A stretch of 64,000 nt of DNA from PALSA-600 sp963842335 (GCA_963842335.1 CAWJGF010000001.1:1-64000); one strand, 5' to 3'; counted from the first letter of the stretch, positions 15,335 through 24,315 are shown. Notes: a model not told the origin generated them from the sequence alone. A program made the numbers and translations.

Positions 15335-17622
15335 ACGTCCCGGCCTCCTGGTTGCGCGAGTACGTCGACTTCGACTGGCCCCTAGAGGAGCTGGCGCGCA
15401 AGCTCGTCTTCACGAGCTGCGAGGTCGACCGGATCGTGCGACGGGGCGTGCCCGACACCACCGGCAACCTCGGGTTCTTCCGCGTCGGGCGCGTGCTCGA
15501 GGCCGTGAAGCATCCGAACGCCGACAAGCTCCAGCTGACGAAGGTCGACGTCGGGGACGTCGAGCCGCGGTCGATCGTCTGCGGCGCATGGAACTTCGGG
15601 ACCGGCGCGACGGTCGCCGTCGTGCTGCCGGGCGGCGTCATGCCCGGCGGTGACTTCACGATCGAGCGACGCAAGCTTCGCGGCGAGGTCTCCGACGGGA
15701 TGATCCTGTCCGAGCGCGAACTCGAATTGGGGACCGACCACGGCGGCATCATGCTGCTGCCGGGCGACCTCGAGCCGGGCACGCCGCTCGCCGATGTACT
15801 GCCGGTCGGCGAGGACGTTCTCGAGATCGAGACGCTCTTCAACCGCCCCGATCTGATGTCGGTGTATGGAATCGCGCGCGAAGTCGCGGTGCTGACCGGC
15901 GCCGAGCTGATGCCGATGCCGGGAACGGACCCGCCGCGGGAGGCCGACGAGCCGGTCGAGATCAGCATCGACGACCTCGACCGCTGTCCGCGGTATGTGG
16001 GCCGCCTCTTCCGCGGCGTGCAGCTCGGTGAGTCGCCGGCGTGGGTGAAGTCGAGGTTGCTCGCCGCTGGGATGCGACCGATCTCGAATGTCGTCGACGT
16101 GACGAACTACGTGATGCTCGCGCTCGGGAGCCCACTGCACGCCTTCGACTACGACACGCTTGCAGGCAGCCGCATCGTCGTGCGACGCGCCCGGGCCGGC
16201 GAGCAGCTCGAGACGCTCGACGGGACCGAGCGGAAGCTCGATCCCGACGATCTCGTGATCGCCGACGCCGACAAGCCGATCGCGATCGGCGGCGTCATGG
16301 GCGGTGGGAACAGCGAAGTCTCAGAGGCGACCTCGAGCGTGCTGCTCGAGGCGGCAAACTTCGAGCCCCTGACGGTGCTCCGGAGTGGGGAGCGCCACCG
16401 AATGCGCACCGAGAGCCAGACCCGCTGGGAGAAGGGCGTCGATCCGGAGCTCGCGGGGCCTGCGGCGATCTACGCGTCGCAGCTGCTCGTCGAGCTCGCG
16501 GGCGCGCGCTTCGCCGGTGCGGCCGACGTGCGTGGTGAGCTACCGCCGCCGCCGGTGATCCGCTACGACCCGTCGTACGCCGACGTGGTGCTCGGTCTCG
16601 AGATTCCCGAGGGTGAGCAGCGCGACCGGCTGGAGCGGCTTGGCTTCGCCGCGACTGAGGACTGGGTCGTGACGACGCCCTCGTGGCGAGCGCGTGACGT
16701 CCGCCGCGACATCGACCTCGTCGAGGAGGTCGGCCGGTTCAGGCTCGAGGAGGTGCCGGCACCGCTGCCTCGCCGGCAGGCGATGTTCGGGCGGCTGACT
16801 CACTTCCAGCGACTGCGTCGGCTCGTCGAGGACGTTCTTGTCGGCGCAGGCTTCTACGAGGCCTACACCTACTCACTGCAGCCCGCCGATCCCGACCCGA
16901 ACGCGATTGAGCTGCCTGTTCCGCTCACCTCGCAACAGCGACTGCTGCGCACGACGCTCAGCGTCGGCCTGCTCGGCGCGGCGGCGCACAACGTCGCCGC
17001 GGGGAACGAGGACGTCGCGCTCTTCGAGGTCGCACACGTCTACCTCCCGGCCGGCGGGGCCGTTCCGGATGAGCGCTGGCATCTTGGCGGCATCGTCCGA
17101 GGGGATCTCTTCCGGGCGAAGGGCGCGGTCGAGGCGATCTTCGAGGCGCTTCACATCGAGCCGCAGTTCGAGCGCGCCCAGGTCTTGCCGGGGTCACCCC
17201 TCGGCGCGCGGGTGCAGAGCGGCTGGGTCGCCGCCCACGGCCTCCTCGAGATCGAAGGTGAGTGGTCCGCGTTCGAGCTCGACCTCGAAGAGCTCTTCTC
17301 GTTCGTGCCCGAGCGCATTCTCTTCCGCGACGTGATCACGTATCCACCGCTGCGGCTCGATCTCGCGTTCGTCGTCGACGAGGCACTGCCGGCGGGCGAG
17401 TTGCTGGCCGCGGTTCGCGAGGCGGGCGGCGACGAGGTTCGCGAGTTGCGGTTCCTCAGTGACTATCGGGGAGACCCGATCCCGGCCGGCCAGAAATCCG
17501 TCGCGGTCGCGATGGCGTTCCAGTCGGCCGAGCGGACGCTGACCGACGAGGATGGCGGACGCTTGCGTACCGCGATCGTCGCCTTGCTGGCGGAACGGTT
17601 CGGCGCGACGCTGCGCGCGTGA
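15331..17622 (+). CDS. pheT: Phenylalanine--tRNA ligase, beta subunit
   Basis: 763 residues. Order: N-terminal domain and tRNA-binding OB fold (about 40-150, HPNADKLQLTKVDVG), B3/B4 editing domain (IEISIDDLDRCPRYVGR-like region, PISNVVDVTNYVMLALGSPLHAFDYD), B5 domain, a degenerate class II core (GFYEAYTYSLQ), and a C-terminal ferredoxin-like anticodon domain (FRDVITYPPLRLDLAFVVDE). Editing of Tyr-tRNA-Phe occurs here. The TTG start overlaps the pheS stop (TTGA), so synthesis of the two subunits is coupled. Confidence 0.97.
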   Translation: MNVPASWLREYVDFDWPLEELARKLVFTSCEVDRIVRRGVPDTTGNLGFFRVGRVLEAVKHPNADKLQLTKVDVGDVEPRSIVCGAWNFGTGATVAVVLPGGVMPGGDFTIERRKLRGEVSDGMILSERELELGTDHGGIMLLPGDLEPGTPLADVLPVGEDVLEIETLFNRPDLMSVYGIAREVAVLTGAELMPMPGTDPPREADEPVEISIDDLDRCPRYVGRLFRGVQLGESPAWVKSRLLAAGMRPISNVVDVTNYVMLALGSPLHAFDYDTLAGSRIVVRRARAGEQLETLDGTERKLDPDDLVIADADKPIAIGGVMGGGNSEVSEATSSVLLEAANFEPLTVLRSGERHRMRTESQTRWEKGVDPELAGPAAIYASQLLVELAGARFAGAADVRGELPPPPVIRYDPSYADVVLGLEIPEGEQRDRLERLGFAATEDWVVTTPSWRARDVRRDIDLVEEVGRFRLEEVPAPLPRRQAMFGRLTHFQRLRRLVEDVLVGAGFYEAYTYSLQPADPDPNAIELPVPLTSQQRLLRTTLSVGLLGAAAHNVAAGNEDVALFEVAHVYLPAGGAVPDERWHLGGIVRGDLFRAKGAVEAIFEALHIEPQFERAQVLPGSPLGARVQSGWVAAHGLLEIEGEWSAFELDLEELFSFVPERILFRDVITYPPLRLDLAFVVDEALPAGELLAAVREAGGDEVRELRFLSDYRGDPIPAGQKSVAVAMAFQSAERTLTDEDGGRLRTAIVALLAERFGATLRA

Positions 17623-17633
17623 GGCACGTTCGT

Positions 17634-18551
17634 CTAGGCTCGCCGGCGGGCCGGCTTCGTCAGGCCCGCATGCTCACCGCCCGCCGCATGTACGTCGGCG
17701 GCCCGGTCGAGCTCCGAGTTCAGCTCGGCACCGAAGAGGATCGCCCAGGCGGTGTAGTTCAGCCAGAGCAAGAGGATGATCCCGGTGGCGAGCGAGCCGT
17801 ACGTCTTCGAATAGCTACCGGCGAAGGTGGCGTACAGGGCGAAGAGCCCCGACAGGGCGAGCCAGATCAACGCTCCCACGAGTGAGCCGGGCGTGACCCA
17901 TTTCCAGTTTCGCTGATCGGTGTTCGGCGCGAGGTGGTAGACGAGACCGAAGAGCACCAGCACCGCGACGAACGCCACGGGCCAGCGCGCGATCGCCCAC
18001 AACCAGGTGAACGCCGCCCCGAGATGCGCCTTGTCGGCGATCGCTTGCCCCAGCGGGCCGCCGAAGACGATCAACACTGCCACAGCGATCAGCGTGAAGC
18101 CGAAGAGGAAGACGAGCACGATCGCCGTGGCGCGCACCTTCCAGAACGGACGCGTCTCCAACCGTTCATAGGCGCGGTTGACCGCCTTGATCACCGACCC
18201 CATTGCGCCGCTAGCGGCCCAGATCGCCAGACCGCCGCCCACGACCAACGCCACGACTCTCGTGCTGCCCTGGGTGTCGCCCTGCAGGCTCCCGATGAAG
18301 CGGATGACGCCCGGTGGGGCGACCGTGCCGAGAAACGATTGCATCGGGTCGAACAGATGCAGCAGGCCGAGCAGCCCGAGCAGGAACGCAGCGGCCGGAA
18401 AGAACGCGAGCAGCGCGCTGTACGCGACTTCTTGCGCGAGCCCCATGCAATCGTCTGCGAGGAAGCGCGAGCCGGTCCGCTTGAAGACTCCGATCCACTC
18501 GTCGCGCGAAAGCCCCTGCGGCTCGCGCGGTGCGTGCCCGACGTTCGCCAC
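17634..18551 (-). CDS. YihY/BrkB-family (UPF0761) inner-membrane protein
   Basis: 305 residues with about six transmembrane helices. Family marks: LADDCMGLAQEVAYSALLAFFPA near residue 40, AIWAASGAMGSVIKAVNRAYE, and LLWLNYTAWAILFGAELNSELDRA near the end. Once called ribonuclease BN by mistake; the true role is unknown, probably envelope related. Last gene of a five-gene overlapping membrane cassette. Convergent with pheT, 11 nt apart. Confidence 0.9.
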   Translation of the reverse strand: MANVGHAPREPQGLSRDEWIGVFKRTGSRFLADDCMGLAQEVAYSALLAFFPAAAFLLGLLGLLHLFDPMQSFLGTVAPPGVIRFIGSLQGDTQGSTRVVALVVGGGLAIWAASGAMGSVIKAVNRAYERLETRPFWKVRATAIVLVFLFGFTLIAVAVLIVFGGPLGQAIADKAHLGAAFTWLWAIARWPVAFVAVLVLFGLVYHLAPNTDQRNWKWVTPGSLVGALIWLALSGLFALYATFAGSYSKTYGSLATGIILLLWLNYTAWAILFGAELNSELDRAADVHAAGGEHAGLTKPARRRA

Positions 18552-18559
18552 GCGACCCT

Positions 18560-18841
18560 CTAATCGCGCAGCGACCAGCGGCCCACGCTGGCCACGTCGT
18601 GCCCATCACGGCTGCGACGCGCGAGGTAGCGCATCGTCGCGCCGACGCCGCCCGCGAGTACGAAGCCGAGCGAGGCGACACCGCCGGCGACGAGGGGCAG
18701 CTTCGGTTTCAGCTTGGCCGTCACATCGGTTGCCGCGCCCAACTCGGACCGCAGGTGCTCGACCGCGCCGGCGAGCCGCTCGCGCTCGGCTTCGATGTCC
18801 TTCTGTACTTGCTCGGGCGTGCGGGTCTCGACGGTCGCCAT
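18560..18841 (-). CDS. DUF3618 domain protein
   Basis: 93 residues. The DUF3618 pattern is clear: RTPEQVQKDIEAERERLAGAVEHLRSEL (helical, residues 7-35), followed by one transmembrane helix (LVAGGVASLGFVLAGGVGA). Function unknown; members sit next to holin-like DUF1469 genes across Actinobacteria. The ATG overlaps the holin-like stop by one base (TGATG). Confidence 0.85.
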   Translation of the reverse strand: MATVETRTPEQVQKDIEAERERLAGAVEHLRSELGAATDVTAKLKPKLPLVAGGVASLGFVLAGGVGATMRYLARRSRDGHDVASVGRWSLRD

Positions 18842-19242
18842 CAGTGCTTCAACGCCTCCTGCGTCAGCTTGGCCTCGCGGATCGCCCGTTCGGGGACTGG
18901 AGGCGTCGCATTCTCGATCTGCCGCTTCGCGAGGAAGGCGAGGAGCGCTGTGAGGAGCAGAAGGATCACTGTCACGATCAGGAGTGCGAGCCAGGTCGGA
19001 AGGAACGTCGCGAAGCCGGCCGCGATCGCCAAGAAGAGGAAGCCGACCATGAAGACCGCGAAGAGTGCAGCGCCCGCTCCGAGGCCGATTCCGACACCGA
19101 GCACGGAGACCTTTTTCTTCAGCTCGATGGCGGCGAGCTCGACCTCGAGCCTTGCGATCGACGATGCGGATTCGGCGACCTGCTTCGCCGCCCCGCCGAC
19201 TCCACCGTTCGCCGCGCGCTCGCTAGCGGCGTGGGTGCGCAT
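18841..19242 (-). CDS. Holin-superfamily III-like (DUF1469) membrane protein
   Basis: 133 residues. An N-terminal helix (SSIARLEVELAAIELKKKV) precedes two transmembrane helices, about residues 55-85 and 88-112, and a charged tail. This is the Phage_holin_3_6/DUF1469 pattern. Despite the name, chromosomal copies are not part of prophages; they are thought to act in envelope maintenance. The ATG at 19242 is used because the upstream extension is proline/arginine rich without homology. Overlaps the upstream gene by 20 nt. Confidence 0.82.
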   Translation of the reverse strand: MRTHAASERAANGGVGGAAKQVAESASSIARLEVELAAIELKKKVSVLGVGIGLGAGAALFAVFMVGFLFLAIAAGFATFLPTWLALLIVTVILLLLTALLAFLAKRQIENATPPVPERAIREAKLTQEALKH

Positions 19243-19600
19243 GGCCTCTCCAGTCGATCGCCTTCGCGAGCACGTAGCCCGCGGCAAACGCCACGCCGAC
19301 CACCACCCACGGACTCAAGCTGCTGGAGCGCTTCGGCGGAGATGTCCGGGTACGAATCTGCGGCCCTGAGGGGGCGGCCGGCGCGTCGTCGGCCGGCGCT
19401 TCTCCTTTGAGCGCCTCCCCCTTAACCCTTGCGGCGATGAGCGTCGGCTTCAGCTTCCGCACGAAGTCGGGATCGTCTGCGAACGCAGCCCCGACCTTCG
19501 CCTTCACACCGCCGCTCGACTGCGCGTCCGTGACGAGAGTCTCGAGCTTGTCCGCCGCAGCCTCGACGGCCTCGTCGCCCCTGTTCATTTGTTCGTTCAT
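19223..19600 (-). CDS. Single-pass membrane protein of unknown function in envelope cassette
   Basis: 125 residues. The N-terminal half is helical and charged (AVEAAADKLETLVTDAQSSG), with a middle Ala/Pro-rich linker, then a hydrophobic segment (PWVVVGVAFAAGYVLAKAIDW) and a short basic tail. No family recognised. The ATG is coupled to the DUF4235-like stop (ATGA). Context suggests it works with the holin-like and DUF3618 proteins at the membrane. Confidence 0.68.
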   Translation of the reverse strand: MNEQMNRGDEAVEAAADKLETLVTDAQSSGGVKAKVGAAFADDPDFVRKLKPTLIAARVKGEALKGEAPADDAPAAPSGPQIRTRTSPPKRSSSLSPWVVVGVAFAAGYVLAKAIDWRGHAHPRR

Positions 19601-19725
19601 TTCTTCGTCGGCGGCTCTTCGCCGGTCGCGACGCGCCAGATCTTCGAGGCAGCCCGGCGAGCGGCCATCGTCGAGAGGGCGGCGAGCCCAGCGTAGAGGC
19701 CGGTCCACATAACTCTGCGCAGCAT
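19597..19725 (-). CDS. DUF4235-like mini-protein
   Basis: 42 residues. One short hydrophobic helix (MWTGLYAGLAALSTMAARRAA) followed by SKIWRVATGEEPPTKK, the C-terminal signature of DUF4235 membrane proteins (K-x-W-x-x-x-T-G-x-x-P-P). Too short for most gene callers but its stop overlaps the next ATG (ATGA), which supports reality. First gene of the cassette. Confidence 0.62.
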   Translation of the reverse strand: MLRRVMWTGLYAGLAALSTMAARRAASKIWRVATGEEPPTKK

Positions 19726-19786
19726 CAGTTAGCGATTGCCATCATGGTCGTTGCCTAAACGTTGTCACGTCGTTGCCGGATGCGCG

Positions 19787-20278
19787 ATGCTCGCCCATGT
19801 GCAAAACGGTGACGAGCGCCAGTTGTCGAAGGCCGAGCGCCAGAGGCTCATCGCGAGCCTCGTCGAGCGGAAGCGCCTCGGCACGCAACGCGAGCTCCTG
19901 GAGGCGCTCGAGACCGCCGGCTGCCAGGTCACCCAGGCCACCGTCTCCCGAGATATCCGAGAGCTGGCCCTGGAGAAGTCGCGCGATTCGCTCGATCGGC
20001 TTCGGTACGTGCTTCCGAATCGCCAGCGCCGCGTCGATCCGCGCGAGACGCTGACGGGGCTGCTCGAGCACTTCGGCCGCGGAGCGGTGGCAGCGCAGAA
20101 CGTCGTCGTCGTGCAGTCGGAGATCGGCTCCGCGCCGGCGATCGCACGCGCACTCGACCGGCTCGAGCATCCCCTCGTCATCGGCACGATCGCCGGAGAC
20201 GACACCTGCCTCGTGATCGCGGCGGACGTGCCGTGCGCCCGGCAGCTCGCGCGCGAGCTCGTCGACATGATCGCCTGA
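19787..20278 (+). CDS. argR: Arginine repressor
   Basis: 163 residues from ATG 19787. N-terminal winged helix (AERQRLIASLVERKRLGTQRE, then VTQATVSRDIRELAL) and C-terminal oligomerisation/arginine-binding domain with the GTIAGDDTCLVIA motif. It represses arginine biosynthesis with arginine as co-repressor. No arg genes adjoin it here, so its targets lie elsewhere. Later starts (GTG 19799) are possible. No ARG box was found near it by eye. Convergent with the amidase, 11 nt apart. Confidence 0.92.
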   Translation: MLAHVQNGDERQLSKAERQRLIASLVERKRLGTQRELLEALETAGCQVTQATVSRDIRELALEKSRDSLDRLRYVLPNRQRRVDPRETLTGLLEHFGRGAVAAQNVVVVQSEIGSAPAIARALDRLEHPLVIGTIAGDDTCLVIAADVPCARQLARELVDMIA

Positions 20279-20289
20279 AACTCGTTGAC

Positions 20290-21648
20290 TCAGGTGGATT
20301 GCGGCAGCCGGTGCGCCCACGGATGCGCGGCTTCCATTTGCGCGGCGAGGCGGAAGAGCATCGCCTCGCCGGCCGGCGGGCCGATCAGCTGCACTCCGAC
20401 CGGCAGGCCGTCGACGACGTCGAAAGGCACAGCGGCGGCCGGCTGCCCGGTGACGTTCACGATCGGCGTGAACGGCGTGAACTGGCCGCCGCGCGCGAAC
20501 TGCTCCCACGGATCCTCCGGCTCGAACACCCACCCGGTCGGGACCGGCAGCATGGCGAGCCCGGGTGTGAGGACGACGTCGATGTCGTCCCAGAACGCAA
20601 CGATCCGCCGCGCGGCACGCTGCAAGGCGCCTACCGCCTGTGCGAAGACCACGCTCGACGTCTCGCGTGCGGCTTGCGCCAGGCCTCGGTTGATCGCCAT
20701 CATTTGCGATTCGTCCTGTACGGGATACAGCGCCGGGGTCAACTGCCAGAGCTTCGCGAAGGCCGAGAGGGCACCCTCGTCGACCCAGGGCGGCGTCGCC
20801 TCGATCACGTCATGGCCGAGGTCGGCCAGCGCGTCGGCGGCGCCGCGGGCAACGGCGATCACGACCGGATCGACCGGATGCGGCACCGCAGGCTCGGCGG
20901 TGAACGCGATCCGCAACCGCCCGGGATCCGCTCCGACCTCGTCGAGGAACGGCCTGCTCGGCGGCGGCGCCCAGTGGGCATCGCCCGGCTCGTAACCCGC
21001 GAGCACGTCGAGAAACGCGGCGGCGTCGCGCACCGAGACCGAGATCGGGCCGTTCTGCGAGAGCTCGAGCGAACCGCTCGGAAAGGGTGCGGCCGAGACC
21101 CGGCCGCGGGACGGTTTGAGCCCGAAAAGGCCGCAACAAGAGGCCGGAATGCGCAGCGACCCTCCGCCGTCCGAGCCGTGCGCGAGCGGGAGCACACCGG
21201 CGGCGACCGCCGCCGCCGCGCCTCCCGACGAGCCCCCCGGCGTGCGCGAGGTGTCCCACGGGTTCCGGCACGCGCCGTTCAGGTCGGATTCCGTCACCGC
21301 GGTGATCCCGAACTCGGGCGTGTTGCTCTTGCCGATCACGACGAAGCCCGCATCCTTCATCCGCCGCACGACCGCCGCGTCGTGCTCCGGCACGTAGTTC
21401 GCGAAGGCACGTGATGAGAACGTGGTGCGGAGTCCCGCCGTCTCGGTGAGATCCTTCACGAGCATCGGCACACCGCTGAAAGGCCCGTTCGCGGGCGTCG
21501 ACGCGCGCGCCTGCTCGAAGCAGTCGGTGACCAGGAAGTTCAGCTCGGGGTTCGCGGCTTGGGTGCGGCGGATTGCCTCGTCGACGAGCTCGCCCGGTGA
21601 GACGCCGCCGCTGCGTACCTCGGCAGCGAGTCCGAGGGCATCGGTCAC
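20290..21648 (-). CDS. Amidase (amidase-signature family)
   Basis: 452 residues. The Ser-cisSer-Lys machinery is complete: Lys in VPMLVKDLTETAG, then TPGGSSGGAAAAVAAGVLPLAHGSDGGGSLRIPA, with the cis-Ser and nucleophile. Hydrolyses an amide of unknown identity; not GatA-like in context (no gatB/gatC nearby). The GTG at 21648 begins directly at the family N-terminus (TDALGLAAEVRSGGVSP). It is downstream of the duplicated unknown gene on the same strand. Confidence 0.9.
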   Translation of the reverse strand: MTDALGLAAEVRSGGVSPGELVDEAIRRTQAANPELNFLVTDCFEQARASTPANGPFSGVPMLVKDLTETAGLRTTFSSRAFANYVPEHDAAVVRRMKDAGFVVIGKSNTPEFGITAVTESDLNGACRNPWDTSRTPGGSSGGAAAAVAAGVLPLAHGSDGGGSLRIPASCCGLFGLKPSRGRVSAAPFPSGSLELSQNGPISVSVRDAAAFLDVLAGYEPGDAHWAPPPSRPFLDEVGADPGRLRIAFTAEPAVPHPVDPVVIAVARGAADALADLGHDVIEATPPWVDEGALSAFAKLWQLTPALYPVQDESQMMAINRGLAQAARETSSVVFAQAVGALQRAARRIVAFWDDIDVVLTPGLAMLPVPTGWVFEPEDPWEQFARGGQFTPFTPIVNVTGQPAAAVPFDVVDGLPVGVQLIGPPAGEAMLFRLAAQMEAAHPWAHRLPQST

Positions 21649-21682
21649 GAACCGGAGGTGATGGCGCCGTCGCCGAATGCCA

Positions 21683-22327
21683 TCAGACCGTCCTCCCGCC
21701 GAGCAGCCACACCGGGCCCTGGGTTGCGGCGAGGTGAGAGTCCGAGAGCACGCGCAGCACCTCAACCGAGCCGCGGATCGATTCGCCGTCGCATCGTTCG
21801 AAGCAGCGCCTGACCATGCCGGGCGCCGCGCCGTAGCCAGCGGTGTGGGCCACCCGAAACCGCATCGCCGCGCGCTGCCCCTCGCGCCTCGGGTTCAGCT
21901 GGATACACAGAACCGCCGCGCGTTCGACGTCGTTGGAGGAGACCAGGTCAACTTCGCAGAAGAGGTCGCTCCAGTCGGCCGGCAGGCCGGCGACGGCCGC
22001 ATCCCAGGATTCCGCGAGCGAGATGACCTGCCGCTCGACGCGAGCTGGGGCTTTCTGACTGCTCGCGAGCTGCAGTCTCCCGCGGATTCGAGCGGCGTCG
22101 ACGCGGGCGAGCAGGCGATCGATCCCGTGCGGCCCCGTGGCGCTGCCGTCGAGGGCGACGGCGAAGCGGAGCATCGTCGGCGCGGCGCGATAGGGCTGCG
22201 CGGGGGCAAGCAGCGCCGCGGTTCGGTCGGCCGCCTCCGGGCCGCCGAGATCGAGGCGCACCGCAGCCGTCGTCCATCCCTCGGGGAGCTCGGCTTGCAG
22301 GGCGCGCCATTGGCCGACGAGGCTCAC
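21683..22327 (-). CDS. Unknown protein with internal duplication
   Basis: 214 residues, no recognised family. Two halves of about 85 residues resemble each other: residues 7-90 (LPEGWTTAAVRLDL ... IRGRLQL) and 108-196 (LPADWSDLFCEVDL ... IRGSVEV). Both contain a central MxRF strand (MLRFAV / MRFRVA). Looks like two copies of a beta-alpha domain. GTG start with a -10 box (TACGTT) 7 nt upstream, overlapping the divergent promoter of the dehydrogenase operon. Possibly co-expressed with the amidase. Confidence 0.72.
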   Translation of the reverse strand: MSLVGQWRALQAELPEGWTTAAVRLDLGGPEAADRTAALLAPAQPYRAAPTMLRFAVALDGSATGPHGIDRLLARVDAARIRGRLQLASSQKAPARVERQVISLAESWDAAVAGLPADWSDLFCEVDLVSSNDVERAAVLCIQLNPRREGQRAAMRFRVAHTAGYGAAPGMVRRCFERCDGESIRGSVEVLRVLSDSHLAATQGPVWLLGGRTV

Positions 22328-22334
22328 GGCGCAA

Positions 22335-22344
22335 AACGTACACT
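22335..22344. promoter_or_regulatory. Overlapping divergent leaderless-type -10 boxes
   Basis: On + TACACT (22339-22344) lies 9 nt before the GTG of the E1-alpha gene. On - TACGTT (22340-22335) lies 7 nt before the GTG of the duplicated protein. The two boxes share two base pairs, so RNA polymerase can probably occupy only one at a time. Confidence 0.42.
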
Positions 22345-22353
22345 GCCGGAGCC

Positions 22354-23325
22354 GTGGCGAAGGTCGAGAAGAAGCGCGCCCTCAACGAGGAAGCGCTGCG
22401 TGAGTTTCTCCGCGAGATGCTCCTGATCCGTCGATTCGAGGAGCATGTCGAGGAGCGCTTCCGCGCGGGCGAATTGCCGGGCTTCCTGCACGTCGCGATC
22501 GGCCAGGAAGCAGTGGCCGTCGGCGTCTGCCAGGCCATGGAGGAGGGAGACGTCTTTGCGTCGACCCACCGCGCCCACGGGCACACCCTTGCGCGCGGCA
22601 CCCACCCGAACGCCGTCATGGCGGAGCTCTACGGGAAGATCGAAGGCTGCTCGCACGGTTACGGCGGCTCGATGCATCTGTATGACGTCGAGCGCGGGAA
22701 CATGGGTGCGAACGCCGTCATCGGCGGCGGGCTGCCGGCCGTCACCGGTGCGGGCCTCGCGTTCAAGCTTCGGGACGAGCCTCGGGTCGCGGTCGCATTC
22801 TTCGGCGACGGCGCCACGAACATCGGCACGTTCCACGAGTCGCTCAACCTCGCGCAGCTCTGGAAGACGAAGACGGTGTTCGTCTGCGAGAACAACCACT
22901 GGGCGGAGTCGACTCCGGGCTGGCAGCACTCGCCGGTCTGGGACGACATGTCGAAGCGCGCGCTCGCCTACGACATGCGCTCGATCAAGGTCGACGGCCA
23001 GGACGTCCAGGCGGTGTACGAAGCCGCACACGAAGCCCTCGAGCACGCTCGGTCGGGCGAGGGTCCTGTCTTCATGGACGTCGAGACGGCACGCATGCAC
23101 GGTCACTTCATCGGCGATCCCCAGGTCTATCGCACGAAGGAAGATCGCCAGGCGGCGGCAGACCGCGATCCGATCACGATGCTGCGCGAGCGGCTCGGCC
23201 TGAACGACGACGACTTCGAGTCGTTCGACTCCGAGGCAAACGAGATCGTCGAGGCCGCGCTCGAGTTTGCGAAGAACGGAACCGACCCGCAGCCCGAAGA
23301 CGCCCTCAAGAACGTGTACGTCTGA
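22354..23325 (+). CDS. TPP-dependent 2-oxoacid/acetoin dehydrogenase E1, alpha subunit
   Basis: 323 residues. Thiamine-diphosphate motif GDGATNIGTFHESLNLA with downstream ENNHWAES; N-terminal LIRRFEEHVEERFRAGELPGFLHVAIGQEA and HRAHGHTLARG with catalytic-loop histidines. Closest in look to acetoin dehydrogenase or PDH E1-alpha (acoA/pdhA). With E1-beta and E2 downstream it forms the complex that decarboxylates the substrate and passes the acyl group to lipoate. GTG start without Shine-Dalgarno, -10 box 9 nt upstream. Confidence 0.92.
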   Translation: MAKVEKKRALNEEALREFLREMLLIRRFEEHVEERFRAGELPGFLHVAIGQEAVAVGVCQAMEEGDVFASTHRAHGHTLARGTHPNAVMAELYGKIEGCSHGYGGSMHLYDVERGNMGANAVIGGGLPAVTGAGLAFKLRDEPRVAVAFFGDGATNIGTFHESLNLAQLWKTKTVFVCENNHWAESTPGWQHSPVWDDMSKRALAYDMRSIKVDGQDVQAVYEAAHEALEHARSGEGPVFMDVETARMHGHFIGDPQVYRTKEDRQAAADRDPITMLRERLGLNDDDFESFDSEANEIVEAALEFAKNGTDPQPEDALKNVYV

Positions 23326-23334
23326 GCGGGTTGT

Positions 23335-24315
23335 ATGCCTGAGATGACCTACAGAGAGGCAGTACGTGACGCGCTCGTCGAGTCGATGCGCGCGGACGAC
23401 GACGTCTTCATCATGGGTGAGGACATCGCCGAGATGGGTGGCTCGATGGCTGTCACGCAGGGTCTGCTCGACGAGTTCGGCCCGGACCGCGTTCGCAACA
23501 CACCGATCTCCGAGATGGCGATCGTCGGCGCGGGGATCGGCGCGGCGATGGCCGGCATGCGGCCCGTCGTCGAGATCATGTACGAGGATTTCCTGACGCT
23601 GTCGCTCGAGCAGATCGTCAACCAGGCCGCCAAGCACCGCTACATGTCAGGCGGGCAGATAAAGGTGCCGTTGACGATCCGCACCCAGGGTGGCGCCGGC
23701 TGGTCGCCGGGTGCGCAGCACGCGCAGCAACTCGAGGCGTGGCTCGTGCACATCCCGGGCCTGAAGGTCGTGTTCCCGTCGACCCCCGAGGACGTCCGCG
23801 GGTTGCTCTGGACGTCGATCCAGGACGACAACCCGATCGTGTTCTTCGAGCACCGGCTGCTCTACCCGGTGAAGGGCGAGGTTCCCGCAGAGATCGAGCC
23901 GATCCCGCTTGGCAAAGCGCGCACGATTCGCGAAGGCACGGACGTCACGGTGATCGCGATGGGCCCGCTCGTCCACCGCTCCATCGAGGCGGCCGAGCAG
24001 GCGGAAGCGGACGGGATCTCGGTCGAGATCATCGATCCGCGCACGCTGCAGCCGCTTGACGAGGATGCGCTCGTCGCCTCCGTGAAGAAGACAAATCGCG
24101 TCGTCGTCGCCCACGAGGCCGTCACGCGCATGGGGTTCGGGGCCGAGGTCGCAGCGGTGCTCCAGTACAAGGCGTTCGACTATCTCGACGCGCCGATCGA
24201 GCGCGTCGGCGCGAAGTTCGCTCCGCTCGCTTTCGCTCCGGTGATGGAGCAGTTCATCATCCCGCATGCCGCCGACGTCCTGGCGGCGATCAAGCGCACC
24301 GTCGGCAAGGAGTAA
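23335..24315 (+). CDS. TPP-dependent 2-oxoacid/acetoin dehydrogenase E1, beta subunit
   Basis: 326 residues. Typical transketolase-like beta chain: MTYREAVRDALVESM, VFIMGEDIAEMGG, RVRNTPISEMAIVGAGIGAAM, and the C-terminal IDPRTLQPLDEDALVASVKKT and VVVAHEAVTRMGFGAEVAA. Together with the alpha chain it makes the E1 heterotetramer. Only 9 nt separate it from E1-alpha and 3 nt from the E2 gene. Confidence 0.94.
   Translation: MPEMTYREAVRDALVESMRADDDVFIMGEDIAEMGGSMAVTQGLLDEFGPDRVRNTPISEMAIVGAGIGAAMAGMRPVVEIMYEDFLTLSLEQIVNQAAKHRYMSGGQIKVPLTIRTQGGAGWSPGAQHAQQLEAWLVHIPGLKVVFPSTPEDVRGLLWTSIQDDNPIVFFEHRLLYPVKGEVPAEIEPIPLGKARTIREGTDVTVIAMGPLVHRSIEAAEQAEADGISVEIIDPRTLQPLDEDALVASVKKTNRVVVAHEAVTRMGFGAEVAAVLQYKAFDYLDAPIERVGAKFAPLAFAPVMEQFIIPHAADVLAAIKRTVGKE

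Noticed and set aside
18841..19600. Holin-like genes as a prophage remnant
   Set aside because: No integrase, capsid or lysin genes nearby; this set is a normal chromosomal cassette in Actinobacteria.
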